Assembly: GCA_016702335.1 (NCBI GenBank)
Contig: JADJEF010000020.1
Span: 992,001 to 1,056,000 of the forward strand
DNA: 64,000 nucleotides
Direction of reading: 5' to 3'
From: Rhodocyclaceae bacterium
GTDB lineage: Bacteria; Pseudomonadota; Gammaproteobacteria; Burkholderiales; Rhodocyclaceae
Position numbers and translations under genes: made by a program. Every line of letters starts with the position of its first letter. Position 1 is the first letter of the stretch. Of this stretch, positions 42,967-50,941 are shown one piece after another. The notes beneath the pieces were generated by a model. That model did not search any database, had not been told where the DNA came from, and worked only from the letters and a program-made list of their open reading frames with translations.

Positions 42967-43740
42967 TCACTTCAGATAGTTGGGCAGTATTTCACGCAGA
43001 TCGCGCTCCCTGATATCGGCCATGCTGCGCCAGATGCGCTGCGCGAGTTCAGGGTTCTTCAGCACAAACTGGTGGCTCAGTAAAAGGTAGTAATCCCTGG
43101 GGGGGAAGGTCGGCTCCATTTTGACGATATCCCCAAATGAGGGCTGCTTGATGAGGTAGTCGCCCACCGATTCGACAGCGGCGACTCCGTCGAGGCGACG
43201 CAATTGCAGCTTTTTCATATCCGAAAGCGTCGAGCCGGATTCTTCCACGGTGGCACCAAGTGTTTTCAGGTCGTCCCCGATGGAGTATCCCCTTGGAAAG
43301 CCAATAGCGCCGTTGGCATTGGTGAGCGTTTGTCCATCCCAGGTCAGTTGGCCGCTTTTCAACTTGTAGAGGGCGTAGCCTGTGCTGCTCATCCGCAGTG
43401 CCGGGTTGGGCTTGCCGTCTTTCATCGGAAACACGCCGATGTCCATGCGCTCTGCCCGGAAGCTCGCAACCACTGCATCAATCTCGCCGTTCTTAAGGTT
43501 GTGCAGGCAACGCTTCCAGGGGCAGCGCTGCAGTTCGACGTTCAAACTTGGGATTTTCTTTTCCAGCCGCAACACCATCTCTACGGAAACTCCGGGTTCA
43601 GCCGGAATTTCCTCGCCGTCGCCAACAAAGAACGGCATCACGGCTTTGTCTTCATAGGCAAACCGGAAACTGGTCTTCTCTGACGCAGTCGCGGAAAAGC
43701 TTGCCGCTAACGCAAGGAGCAATCCAATCACAACGTTCAT
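42967..43740 (-). CDS. Periplasmic solute-binding protein, SBP_bac_3 type (orphan 6)
   Basis: 257 residues. The signal peptide MNVVIGLLLALAASFSATA is cleaved near TASEK. The mature part has VMPFFVGDGEEIPAEPGVSV, the family pattern RCPWKRCLHNLKNGEIDAVV and the second-lobe MKKLQLRRLDGVAAVES. It ends SMADIRERDLREILPNYLK. The two cysteines around PWK may form a disulfide, as in orphan 1. A TATAAT-like box lies upstream at 43773. No ABC partner is adjacent; a dispersed element lies about 80 bases upstream of the ATG. Confidence 0.8.
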   Translation of the reverse strand: MNVVIGLLLALAASFSATASEKTSFRFAYEDKAVMPFFVGDGEEIPAEPGVSVEMVLRLEKKIPSLNVELQRCPWKRCLHNLKNGEIDAVVASFRAERMDIGVFPMKDGKPNPALRMSSTGYALYKLKSGQLTWDGQTLTNANGAIGFPRGYSIGDDLKTLGATVEESGSTLSDMKKLQLRRLDGVAAVESVGDYLIKQPSFGDIVKMEPTFPPRDYYLLLSHQFVLKNPELAQRIWRSMADIRERDLREILPNYLK

Positions 43741-43772
43741 AGGGCTGCTCTCAGTTCTGGTTAATTATTTGA

Positions 43773-43778
43773 ATTATA
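43773..43778 (-). promoter_or_regulatory. Candidate -10 box for the binding-protein gene
   Basis: A perfect TATAAT on the reverse strand, 33 bases upstream of the ATG at 43740. No good -35 box is found at 17 bases, so this may be an extended -10 or activator-dependent promoter. Confidence 0.35.
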
Positions 43779-43817
43779 TGACAAATTCGTGCACGGTGAT
43801 CGCTCGCTGACGATCGA

Positions 43818-43845
43818 TCCGCAAGTCGGCGCTGGTGATACGGCG
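43818..43845 (-). repeat. Dispersed element after the MBL gene stop
   Basis: Reverse orientation, full consensus with ATCA and GCGGA. It begins one base after the stop of the metallo-beta-lactamase-fold gene, the same placement as the copy at 34012. Confidence 0.9.
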
Positions 43846-43846
43846 A

Positions 43847-44848
43847 TCACAGCCGTGGGATGGCGCGGCTTTCGCCATGCTTCAGCAGCCAGATCCGCTC
43901 GCGCGCCACGCCGAGTTTGTCGCACGCTGCCGCCAGATCATCCGGTGGTTGATCAAAGGCTTCGGACGAGAGCTCGAAGGTGCCCCAATGCACGCCCACG
44001 CCGCGCTTGCTCTCGAGATCGAGAAACAACTGCACGCCCTCTTCCGGGCTCACATGCATGGGTGCCATGATGTCGCGCGGCAGGTAGGCGCCGATGGGTA
44101 CAGCGACGAAATCCATGGCACCCAGTCGCCGTCGGATTTCCTTGAAATCGCTGGAGTAACCGGTATCGCCGGGGAACAGAAATCGCCAGGGCGCTGGCTG
44201 CGGTGCCGGCGGGCGCGGCCACTCAATGCAAAAACCACCCCACAGGGAGCGATTGGTATCGAAGGGCGTGCGCTTGCTCCAGTGCTGGGCCGGCGTATAG
44301 GTCAGGATGAGCGGGCCGATCTGGCGCTGGTCCCACCAGCCCATTTCTTCGACCTGCCCGATGCCCTGCTGGTCAAACCACGCCTTCAGCCCCAGCGGCA
44401 CCAGAAAGCGCGGCTGCTGCCCGGCGCTGCCCATGCGCGTGAGCGTGTCGTAGTCGAGGTGGTCGTAGTGGTTGTGCGAGATGAGCACCAGATCAATGGG
44501 CGGCAGCGCTTCGGCCGCCAGCGGTGGCGGCACGCGCCGGCGTGCCCCCACCTGGCCATGCGGCCCGGCGAAGCGGCACAGTGTCGGGTCGGTCAGGATA
44601 TTCAGCCCTGCCACCTGCAGCAGCAGGGTCACGTGGCCCAGCCAGGTCAGCATGGGCTCTTCATGGCGCTGCGTCAGCACGGCATGATCAGGAGCGATGC
44701 ACCAATCGCGAATGAAGGCCGGAAAACCATCTTTCGGTGGCGGTGGGGTGAAATGCCCCCGCGCCGTACGCCAGACCATCTCGTACCAGGGAAAGCCACC
44801 GATGCGTAACGTCGGGTCGGTGTTATGAAACCGGCGTGGCTTGCTCAC
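43847..44848 (-). CDS. MBL-fold hydrolase, UlaG/NAPE-PLD-like
   Basis: 333 residues of the metallo-beta-lactamase fold. The metal motif is ISHNHYDHLDYDTL; further ligands are LTYTPAQHWS, FLFPGDTGYSSDF and MHVSPEEGV with the final VHWGTF. The long N-terminus (FPWYEMVWRTARGHFTPPPP) and TWLGHVTLLLQVAGLNILTD fit the NAPE-phospholipase-D/YwpM-like branch, many of which are called RomA-like. The substrate is not predictable. The ATG overlaps the ubiA stop, so it is coupled to ubiA. Confidence 0.85.
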   Translation of the reverse strand: MSKPRRFHNTDPTLRIGGFPWYEMVWRTARGHFTPPPPKDGFPAFIRDWCIAPDHAVLTQRHEEPMLTWLGHVTLLLQVAGLNILTDPTLCRFAGPHGQVGARRRVPPPLAAEALPPIDLVLISHNHYDHLDYDTLTRMGSAGQQPRFLVPLGLKAWFDQQGIGQVEEMGWWDQRQIGPLILTYTPAQHWSKRTPFDTNRSLWGGFCIEWPRPPAPQPAPWRFLFPGDTGYSSDFKEIRRRLGAMDFVAVPIGAYLPRDIMAPMHVSPEEGVQLFLDLESKRGVGVHWGTFELSSEAFDQPPDDLAAACDKLGVARERIWLLKHGESRAIPRL

Positions 44849-45732
44849 AGTTGGAAGTACGGGCGCACCGTGAGATCAACGAACAGGCCGGCGAAGACCG
44901 CCGCGCCGAGCCAGTTGTTGTGCCGGAAAGCCTTGAAACAGCCTTCGCGAGTGCGCGTGCGGATCAGCGTGTAATGGTAGCCCGCGAACCCGCCGGCGAG
45001 CGCCAGGCCGCCATACCAGCCCCAGCCCAGCCGGGCCTGCCAGCCCGCCCAGACGAGAATGCCCAGTGCCGCGCCATAGCAGACCATGATGGCCGCCACG
45101 TCATAGCGCCCGAAGGTAATGGCCGCCGTGCGGATGCCGATTTTGAGGTCATCGTCTCGATCCACCATGGCGTACTCAGTGTCGTAGGCCACGGCCCAGA
45201 ACACGTTGGCCAACAGCAGCACCCAGGCCCCGGGCGGAATGGTGTCGAGCACTGCGGCGAAGGCCATCGGAATGCCGAAGCCGAACGCGATGCCCAGATA
45301 CGCTTGCGGCAGAGCGAAGAAGCGCTTGGTGAACGGGTAGCTGCCAGCGAGAAAGACTGCCGCGAGCGCCAGCCACCAGACCTTCTGCGACAGCGGCAAA
45401 ATCAGTGCGCCAGCACTGAGCACCAGCACGAAGGAGAGCAGCAAGGCCTCGCGCGTGCTTACCCGGCGGGCCGCCAAGGGCCGGTCTTTGGTGCGCTCGA
45501 CGAGCGGATCGAAATCGCGATCGGCGTAGTCGTTGATCACGCATCCGGCCGAGCGCATCAGCACCGTACCCAGCACGAAGATCCACAACAACATCGGGTG
45601 GGGCATGCCGCGCGCGGCAAACCACAAGCCCCAGAGGGTGGGCCAAAGCAGCAGCAAAATGCCGATGGGCTTATCCAGCCGCATCAGCTTTTCGTAATCA
45701 TCAAGGCGGGTGCGCAGTTCGGGCCAGTGCAT
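44845..45732 (-). CDS. ubiA: 4-hydroxybenzoate octaprenyltransferase
   Basis: 295 residues, an integral membrane prenyltransferase that joins the polyprenyl tail to 4-hydroxybenzoate in ubiquinone synthesis. The two Asp-rich motifs are NDYADRDFDPLVERTKDRPL and DRDDDLKIGIRT. About eight membrane helices. The N-terminus RLDDYEKLMRLDKPIGILLL is standard. The MBL gene starts within its stop. ubiC, which makes its substrate, lies about 5 kb away on the same strand. Confidence 0.95.
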   Translation of the reverse strand: MHWPELRTRLDDYEKLMRLDKPIGILLLLWPTLWGLWFAARGMPHPMLLWIFVLGTVLMRSAGCVINDYADRDFDPLVERTKDRPLAARRVSTREALLLSFVLVLSAGALILPLSQKVWWLALAAVFLAGSYPFTKRFFALPQAYLGIAFGFGIPMAFAAVLDTIPPGAWVLLLANVFWAVAYDTEYAMVDRDDDLKIGIRTAAITFGRYDVAAIMVCYGAALGILVWAGWQARLGWGWYGGLALAGGFAGYHYTLIRTRTREGCFKAFRHNNWLGAAVFAGLFVDLTVRPYFQL

Positions 45733-45799
45733 AGGGAAGGCATTTTAGGTCGCGGCGGGGCAAAACGCTGGCCAATTGCTCCAGCGTGCTCCGGCGTGC

Positions 45800-47173
45800 T
45801 CAGGCTTGCAACAACTGCCTCGCCAGCCGGTTGTGCTGCGCGGCCAGCACCGGTGCTTCCACCGGCAGCAACTGCCCATCACGCACCACCACGCGGCCAT
45901 TGATCACCGCGAGTGCCGCCTTGGCCGGCGCAGCAAACAGCAACGCCGCCAAGGGGTCATGCAAGGTGCCGGCAAAATCGAGGCCGCGCACATCAAACGC
46001 TACCAGATCCGCGCATTTGCCGACGGCCAACTGACCGATGTCGTCACGTCCCAGCACCTCGGCCCCCCCGCGTGTGGCCACTTCGAGCGCCTGCCGCGCG
46101 CTCATGGCTGCCGGATTGTTCTCGCGCACGCGCGCCAGCAGCATCGCCATGCGCGCCTCAAGCACCATGTGGCCGGTATCGTTCGAGGCCGAGCCATCCA
46201 CCCCCAGCCCGACCGCCACGCCGCGCGCGCGCATTCTTGCTACCGGCGCGATGCCTGACCCCAGGCGCATGTTGGACGACGGGCAATGGGCGACGCCCGT
46301 GCGGGTACGGGCAAACAGGTCGAGGCCATGCTCGTCGAGGCATACGCAGTGGGCATGCCAGGTATCCGATCCAATCCAGCCCAGTTGCTCGGCGTACTGC
46401 GCGGGGGTGCAGTTGAACTTCTCACGCGTGTACGCGACATCGGCGGCCGTTTCAGCGAGATGCGTATGCAAGCCAACGCCATAGTGACGTGCCAGAGCCG
46501 CCGTGTCGCGCATCAACTCACGCGACACCGAAAACGGCGAACAGGGTGCCAGCGCAATGCGCAGCATGGCCCCATCCGCCGGGTCGTGCCAGGCTTCTAC
46601 CAGCCGTTGTGAATCCTTCAGGATGGCCGTCTCGCTGTCCACCAGGCAATCCGGCGGCAGGCCACCGTTCGCCTCGCCGACGCTCATCGATCCACGGCTG
46701 GCGTGAAAGCGCATGCCCATCTGCTGCGCAGCTTCAATGGCATCATCCAGCCGGCAGCCGTTGGGGTAGAGGTAGAGATGGTCGCTGGTGGTAGTGCAGC
46801 CCGAGAGCATCAGCTCGGCCATCGCGGTTTGCGTAGAAACGCGAATCATCTCCGGGGTCAGGCGCGCCCAGATCGGGTAAAGACGCCGCAGCCAGTCGAA
46901 CAGTGTGCAATCCTGCGCGCCGGGCACGGCCCGGGTCAGGCTCTGGAACATGTGGTGATGGGTGTTGATCAGGCCGGGGGTAATGACGTGCCCGGAGGCA
47001 TCGATGCGCTCATCGGCGGTCCATGCCTCGGCGGGCATGTCCGCCCGGTTGCCGACGGCGACAATGCGCCCGTCACGTACCAGCACTGCGCCATCAGTGA
47101 CTTCGCGCCGCGCGTCGTCGAAAGTGGCGAGGCACAGGGCGCTATGGATCAGGAGGCTACGCGAGGGGGTCAT
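45800..47173 (-). CDS. Amidohydrolase, 8-oxoguanine deaminase / chlorohydrolase-like
   Basis: 457 residues of the ATZ/TRZ amidohydrolase group. Metal ligands: LINTHHHMFQ, GLHTHLAET, HAHCVCLDEHG with the aspartate in GVDGSASNDT. The N-terminal RDGRIVAVGNRADMPAEA and the C-terminal LAVGKCADLVAFDVRGLD are typical beta-barrel parts. The pattern matches 8-oxoguanine deaminases, which also occur in betaproteobacteria, better than guanine deaminase; cytosine or s-triazine use is not excluded. The start ATG (47173) is only four bases downstream of a dispersed element, which leaves no clear ribosome site. Confidence 0.8.
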   Translation of the reverse strand: MTPSRSLLIHSALCLATFDDARREVTDGAVLVRDGRIVAVGNRADMPAEAWTADERIDASGHVITPGLINTHHHMFQSLTRAVPGAQDCTLFDWLRRLYPIWARLTPEMIRVSTQTAMAELMLSGCTTTSDHLYLYPNGCRLDDAIEAAQQMGMRFHASRGSMSVGEANGGLPPDCLVDSETAILKDSQRLVEAWHDPADGAMLRIALAPCSPFSVSRELMRDTAALARHYGVGLHTHLAETAADVAYTREKFNCTPAQYAEQLGWIGSDTWHAHCVCLDEHGLDLFARTRTGVAHCPSSNMRLGSGIAPVARMRARGVAVGLGVDGSASNDTGHMVLEARMAMLLARVRENNPAAMSARQALEVATRGGAEVLGRDDIGQLAVGKCADLVAFDVRGLDFAGTLHDPLAALLFAAPAKAALAVINGRVVVRDGQLLPVEAPVLAAQHNRLARQLLQA

Positions 47174-47177
47174 GAAA

Positions 47178-47205
47178 TCCGCAAGTCGGCGCTGGCGATA
47201 CGGCG
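47178..47205 (-). repeat. Dispersed element at the amidohydrolase start
   Basis: Reverse orientation, full copy with ATCG and GCGGA. In the direction of the gene it ends four bases before the ATG, so it occupies the place where a ribosome-binding site should lie. Confidence 0.9.
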
Positions 47206-47283
47206 GTGGCAGGCATGCGGGCGGCGGTCTGAAGGATGAGGAAGCGCAGCCCGTATCATGAGTGATTACCGAGGATTGTAGCC

Positions 47284-47982
47284 ATGACCGCCGACTTGTT
47301 TTCTGCCGAGTTATCCGCACCGTCTGATTTACCAACGGATCTGCCTCGCCCCTGGCAGGACTATCTCGGGCCCACTGACGGCTTGGCGGCCTTGCTCGCG
47401 CGGCTCCGGCACGCTCGCGGCCCGGCGCCGGTGCTGCCGCTGGATCAGTCGGCCTGGTTCCGGGCCTTTACGCTGTGCCCGCCGGCGCAGGTGCGTGTGG
47501 TGGTGCTCGGTCAGGACCCCTATCCCAACCGCAGCCACGCCATGGGTCTGGCCTTCTCGGTGCCCGCCGGCATGGCCCTGCCCCGCTCGCTGGCCAATAT
47601 CTACAAGGAACTGCAAACAGATCTGGGGGTGATCGCACCGCGCCATGGCGATCTCAGTCAGTGGGCGAGGCAAGGGGTCTTGCTGGCCAATACGGCGCTG
47701 ACCGTGATCGAAGGTCAGGCCGACGCCCACACCGCACTTTGGGCCGACTTCACGCAACACTGGATCGGCGCACTGGGTCGTGATGCGCAACCGCGCGTCT
47801 GGGTATTGTGGGGTGCCAAGGCACAGCGCTTCCGACCGCTGATCGGCAGCCAACACATCGTGATCGAGTCGGCCCATCCCAGCCCACTCTCGGCACGACG
47901 AGGGTTCTTCGGCAGCCGGCCGTTTTCGCGCACGAATACGGCGCTGACGCAGTTGGGTTATGCGCCGATATGCTGGGTGTGA
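47284..47982 (+). CDS. ung: Uracil-DNA glycosylase
   Basis: 232 residues of family 1. The catalytic Asp is D78 in VVLGQDPYPNRSHAMGLAFS, the second motif is VLLANTALTVIEGQADAH and the third IESAHPSPLSARRGFFGSRP. It removes uracil from DNA. The PYPN form of the first motif, in place of PYHG, also occurs in other bacterial Ung proteins and does not change the call. It is divergent from the amidohydrolase gene. Confidence 0.95.
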   Translation: MTADLFSAELSAPSDLPTDLPRPWQDYLGPTDGLAALLARLRHARGPAPVLPLDQSAWFRAFTLCPPAQVRVVVLGQDPYPNRSHAMGLAFSVPAGMALPRSLANIYKELQTDLGVIAPRHGDLSQWARQGVLLANTALTVIEGQADAHTALWADFTQHWIGALGRDAQPRVWVLWGAKAQRFRPLIGSQHIVIESAHPSPLSARRGFFGSRPFSRTNTALTQLGYAPICWV

Positions 47983-48148
47983 GTACAGAACACCGAGCGG
48001 TATGTACGTACCGCTAACGCTCAAACTGCAAGCCATGCACGCGCCGGAATTCGCCTCGCTCGGAATCTGCCGGATGGCTGAACGTCGATTCCTGCATCGC
48101 GAACAATCATTACGTAGGGGTAAGCGTGTTGAGGATATAGTTGGCGGC

Positions 48149-50224
48149 ATGACTGCTGCTATGCGCCTATTGCTCGCCCTGGTGTATCTTTTGGCTTTAC
48201 CCGTGTGGGCGAATCAAAGCCTGGATTTACTCGCCCCCCCCGAACAAGAGCTTGGGGAACACGCCACTATCGTGGGCGAGTCCGCAACCGCTTGGACCCC
48301 GAAGCAAGCGCTTGAAGCCCTACAGCAAGAAGGCACAGCAGGAAAAGCGAAAGTGCTCAGCCTGGGAATTGGTCGCCCCACTCAGTGGTTACAGCTCGAT
48401 GTAAACAATCCCACCGAGCAACCCCTGACACGGCAGTTACTGGTGGGCCAGTCGTGGCTTGACCACATCGATGTCTGGGTGCTCAGGGACGACGCCATCG
48501 TACGCCATTGGAAGACGGGTGACGAGATGGCTACCCAACCAGAATTGGACGAGGTACATGGCTACAAGTTTGAGCATATGTTTGCTCCGGGTCCGCACCG
48601 GCTGCTGGTGCGCGTTCACACCATCGACCAACTCACCATCAATCTGCGTCTGCGCACCCCGAATCAGGCTGACTCTGAGGCCAGTCTCGACCGTTACTTG
48701 TACGGTTTTTTGTATGGATTCATAGCGTCGCTTGCGGCCTACAACCTGATGCTTTTTGCAGGACTACGGAAGAGGGTGTACCTGCTTTACGCCCTTTATT
48801 TGCTGAGCTTCCTACTGCTTAACCTCGCGTACACCGGACGCGGAGCAGTGTGGTTGTGGGGTGAGTGGGTGTCGGTACAGCGTTTCAGCATTGTCAGCCT
48901 GATCGTGCTTATGCCCAGCTTGGGCTTGCTGTTTTCCCGTGCGTTCCTGGAGCTTCCTCAGCTTGCACCGGGTCTGGACCGCTGGCTGAGGTTATTTACC
49001 TGGATCGGTCCCGCGCTGCTGCTGGTCACCATGATCACGGGCGCCTATGAAGCCGCCGTTTGGTTGGCCTTTGTTGTGCTTGGCCTCTTCATCTTTTCCA
49101 TGGTGGGACTGGGCGTGCATGCGGTTCGCCGTGGCCAGCCGGCGGCGCAGTTTTTCCTTCTGGGGGCGATCTGCTCGATGGTCGGCACCGCCCTGACCGA
49201 GTTTTCAGTGTGGGGATTCATCCCCTACAGTGTCTGGGCTTACCGTGGCATCGAGATCGGGATGATGCTCGATGCCACGTTGCTGGCGCTGGCACTGGCC
49301 AAATATGTCCGCGCGGAAGTGACCCAGCGCCAGGTAGCAGAAATTACCAAGGCGCAATTGCAGAGGGTCAATGTGGATCTGGAAGCGCGCGTTGCTCAGC
49401 GTACGGCAGAAGTCGAAAATACGTTGCGCCAGTTGGAGCATTCACGCCAGGAACTGGCACGCAGCGAGGCTCGTGCTACCCTGAGCACGATGATTGCGAG
49501 CCTGTCGCACGAACTGGGCACACCACTTGGCAACAGCTTGATGGCGGCGAGCACTGTTGCCGACGCCACGCGACAATTCGAGACTGATGTCACCAGCGGC
49601 GCGCTGCAGCGCTCGACGCTGAACGGCTATGTCGGTCAGGTGGCGAATGGTATGGTCATGGTGGAAAGCAATCTCGGCCGTGCCAATGAATTGCTCAAGA
49701 ACTTTCGTCAGGTAGCTGCTGACCAGGCCAGCGAGCAACGGCGAGAATTCGACGTATCTCAGGTCTTGACCGAAGTGGTGCATACGCTGGCTCCGAGCCT
49801 TAAACGCCATGCGCATCGGGTGGTTCTTGAGGTTCCACCAGGCATTACCATGGACAGCCAACCCGGGCCGCTGGGACAGATCGTAATCAACCTGATCAAC
49901 AATGCCTATCTCCATGCGTTCGAAGGCATCGCGAAAGGCGTGCTGACCATCGCCGCGCGTCTCGATGGCGATACCGTTGAGTTGCTCATTTCTGACAACG
50001 GCGTTGGCATTCCTGCCGAGAATCTTGAGAAACTATTCCAGCCGTTTTTTAGCACCAAGATAGGCAAAGGTGGGACCGGGTTGGGTATGGCCATCGTAGA
50101 GAACCTGGTGATTAAAACCCTTGCCGGCAGCGTGGCCGTGGAATCCACGCTCGGACAGGGGACGCGCTTCGTTATCCGCCTACCGAAGATCTTGCCCAGC
50201 GACACCAGTGAGGAAGATCGATAA
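48149..50224 (+). CDS. 7TMR-DISM sensor histidine kinase (orphan)
   Basis: 691 residues. A signal peptide (to about residue 24), an extracellular DISM-type domain (about 35-175; TQWLQLDVNNPTEQPLTRQL), seven membrane helices (about 185-375), a coiled coil (about 390-440), then a kinase core: H454 in MIASLSHELGTPLGNSL, N-box LINNAYLHAFEGI, G-boxes DNGVGIPAEN and GKGGTGLGMAI. Overall plan and motifs match the kinase at 23745, so the two are paralogues. The ATG at 48149 is chosen for its signal peptide; a longer upstream frame is not supported. No response regulator is adjacent. Confidence 0.88.
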   Translation: MTAAMRLLLALVYLLALPVWANQSLDLLAPPEQELGEHATIVGESATAWTPKQALEALQQEGTAGKAKVLSLGIGRPTQWLQLDVNNPTEQPLTRQLLVGQSWLDHIDVWVLRDDAIVRHWKTGDEMATQPELDEVHGYKFEHMFAPGPHRLLVRVHTIDQLTINLRLRTPNQADSEASLDRYLYGFLYGFIASLAAYNLMLFAGLRKRVYLLYALYLLSFLLLNLAYTGRGAVWLWGEWVSVQRFSIVSLIVLMPSLGLLFSRAFLELPQLAPGLDRWLRLFTWIGPALLLVTMITGAYEAAVWLAFVVLGLFIFSMVGLGVHAVRRGQPAAQFFLLGAICSMVGTALTEFSVWGFIPYSVWAYRGIEIGMMLDATLLALALAKYVRAEVTQRQVAEITKAQLQRVNVDLEARVAQRTAEVENTLRQLEHSRQELARSEARATLSTMIASLSHELGTPLGNSLMAASTVADATRQFETDVTSGALQRSTLNGYVGQVANGMVMVESNLGRANELLKNFRQVAADQASEQRREFDVSQVLTEVVHTLAPSLKRHAHRVVLEVPPGITMDSQPGPLGQIVINLINNAYLHAFEGIAKGVLTIAARLDGDTVELLISDNGVGIPAENLEKLFQPFFSTKIGKGGTGLGMAIVENLVIKTLAGSVAVESTLGQGTRFVIRLPKILPSDTSEEDR

Positions 50225-50346
50225 CTAGGGCAAAAATTACCATGTACGAAATCCAGGCTGTTGGAATGGGGTGCAGAACAATGGGGCCGAACTGCGCTGA
50301 GCTTCTCTCCAAGAACGGCGCGGGAATCAATGGGCATTTATGGCCA

Positions 50347-50365
50347 AAAGTCAGCGCTGGCAGGT
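50347..50365 (-). repeat. Decayed dispersed element at the ubiC stop
   Basis: Reading the reverse strand, CCTGCCAGCGCTGACTT differs from the element by one base (C to T in the core). That change creates the TGA that ends ubiC at 50351-50353. Confidence 0.6.
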
Positions 50366-50941
50366 CACACTTTGCGACAAAAACACTTCCGTGACCACCA
50401 GTCGCGCCGGGCCACGCACGAACAACGCGCGGCGGGCCGCCAACCCCCACGCCCCAGAGGGATTTCCTTCGGTCATCGGCGCTCGCGATACGGCGCTCGC
50501 CCCCTTGCTCAGGGCATGTCCTGCCGGCAAACGCCGGTAATGCAGCCCGGACGCACTCACCTTCGGGTCGGTGAACAGCACGGTAGCCAGGGGCCGGCGA
50601 CCGGCGCGACGCAACAGACGCTGCGCTGGCAAATTGGCCAGGGTATGGGCGAAGACCCACGGCTGACCATCGACATGCAGCACCACTTCGCGCACCATCA
50701 GCCGGAACTGAGGGCGTGGATCGAGCAACCTGACTTCGTCGCGATGAGCACGGGCAGGACGTTGCCGGAGCACGGTCACTGTGGTCGTGCCGTGCTGGCG
50801 CAAGGCAGCGGTTAGCGAACCACGCGTACCGAGCAATTTGCCCAGTGCGCCACGACGCAGCGCCAGCGGCGGCAGCGCGGCCCAACCGCCGGCATCGACA
50901 CCGCGCACCCGGCGCGCCTGATGCTGCAGGGGAATTCTCAT
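50351..50941 (-). CDS. ubiC: Chorismate lyase
   Basis: 196 residues. UbiC turns chorismate into 4-hydroxybenzoate, the UbiA substrate. The family pattern is VREVVLHVDGQPWVFAHTLA; the N-terminal WAALPPLALRRGALGKLLGT and GSLTAALRQHG are also typical. The ATG overlaps the recG stop (ATGA). Part of the C-terminal third (around residues 150-155, ASAVSRAP) and the very last codons lie in decayed dispersed elements, and the stop codon itself comes from such a copy. Confidence 0.85.
   Translation of the reverse strand: MRIPLQHQARRVRGVDAGGWAALPPLALRRGALGKLLGTRGSLTAALRQHGTTTVTVLRQRPARAHRDEVRLLDPRPQFRLMVREVVLHVDGQPWVFAHTLANLPAQRLLRRAGRRPLATVLFTDPKVSASGLHYRRLPAGHALSKGASAVSRAPMTEGNPSGAWGLAARRALFVRGPARLVVTEVFLSQSVTCQR
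50477..50495 (-). repeat. Decayed dispersed element within ubiC
   Basis: CGGCGCTCGCGATACGGCG matches the element's 5' half with one change (CTC for CTG), but the GCAAGT end is altered. Reverse orientation, in frame within ubiC. Confidence 0.5.

Noticed and set aside
47511..47540. Altered first motif of Ung (PYPN in place of PYHG)
   Set aside because: The same form occurs in other bacterial Ung proteins, so it is not a sign of altered activity.
48001..48148. N-terminal extension of the second 7TMR-DISM kinase
   Set aside because: The extension has no conserved sequence and would hide the signal peptide; the ATG at 48149 fits better.
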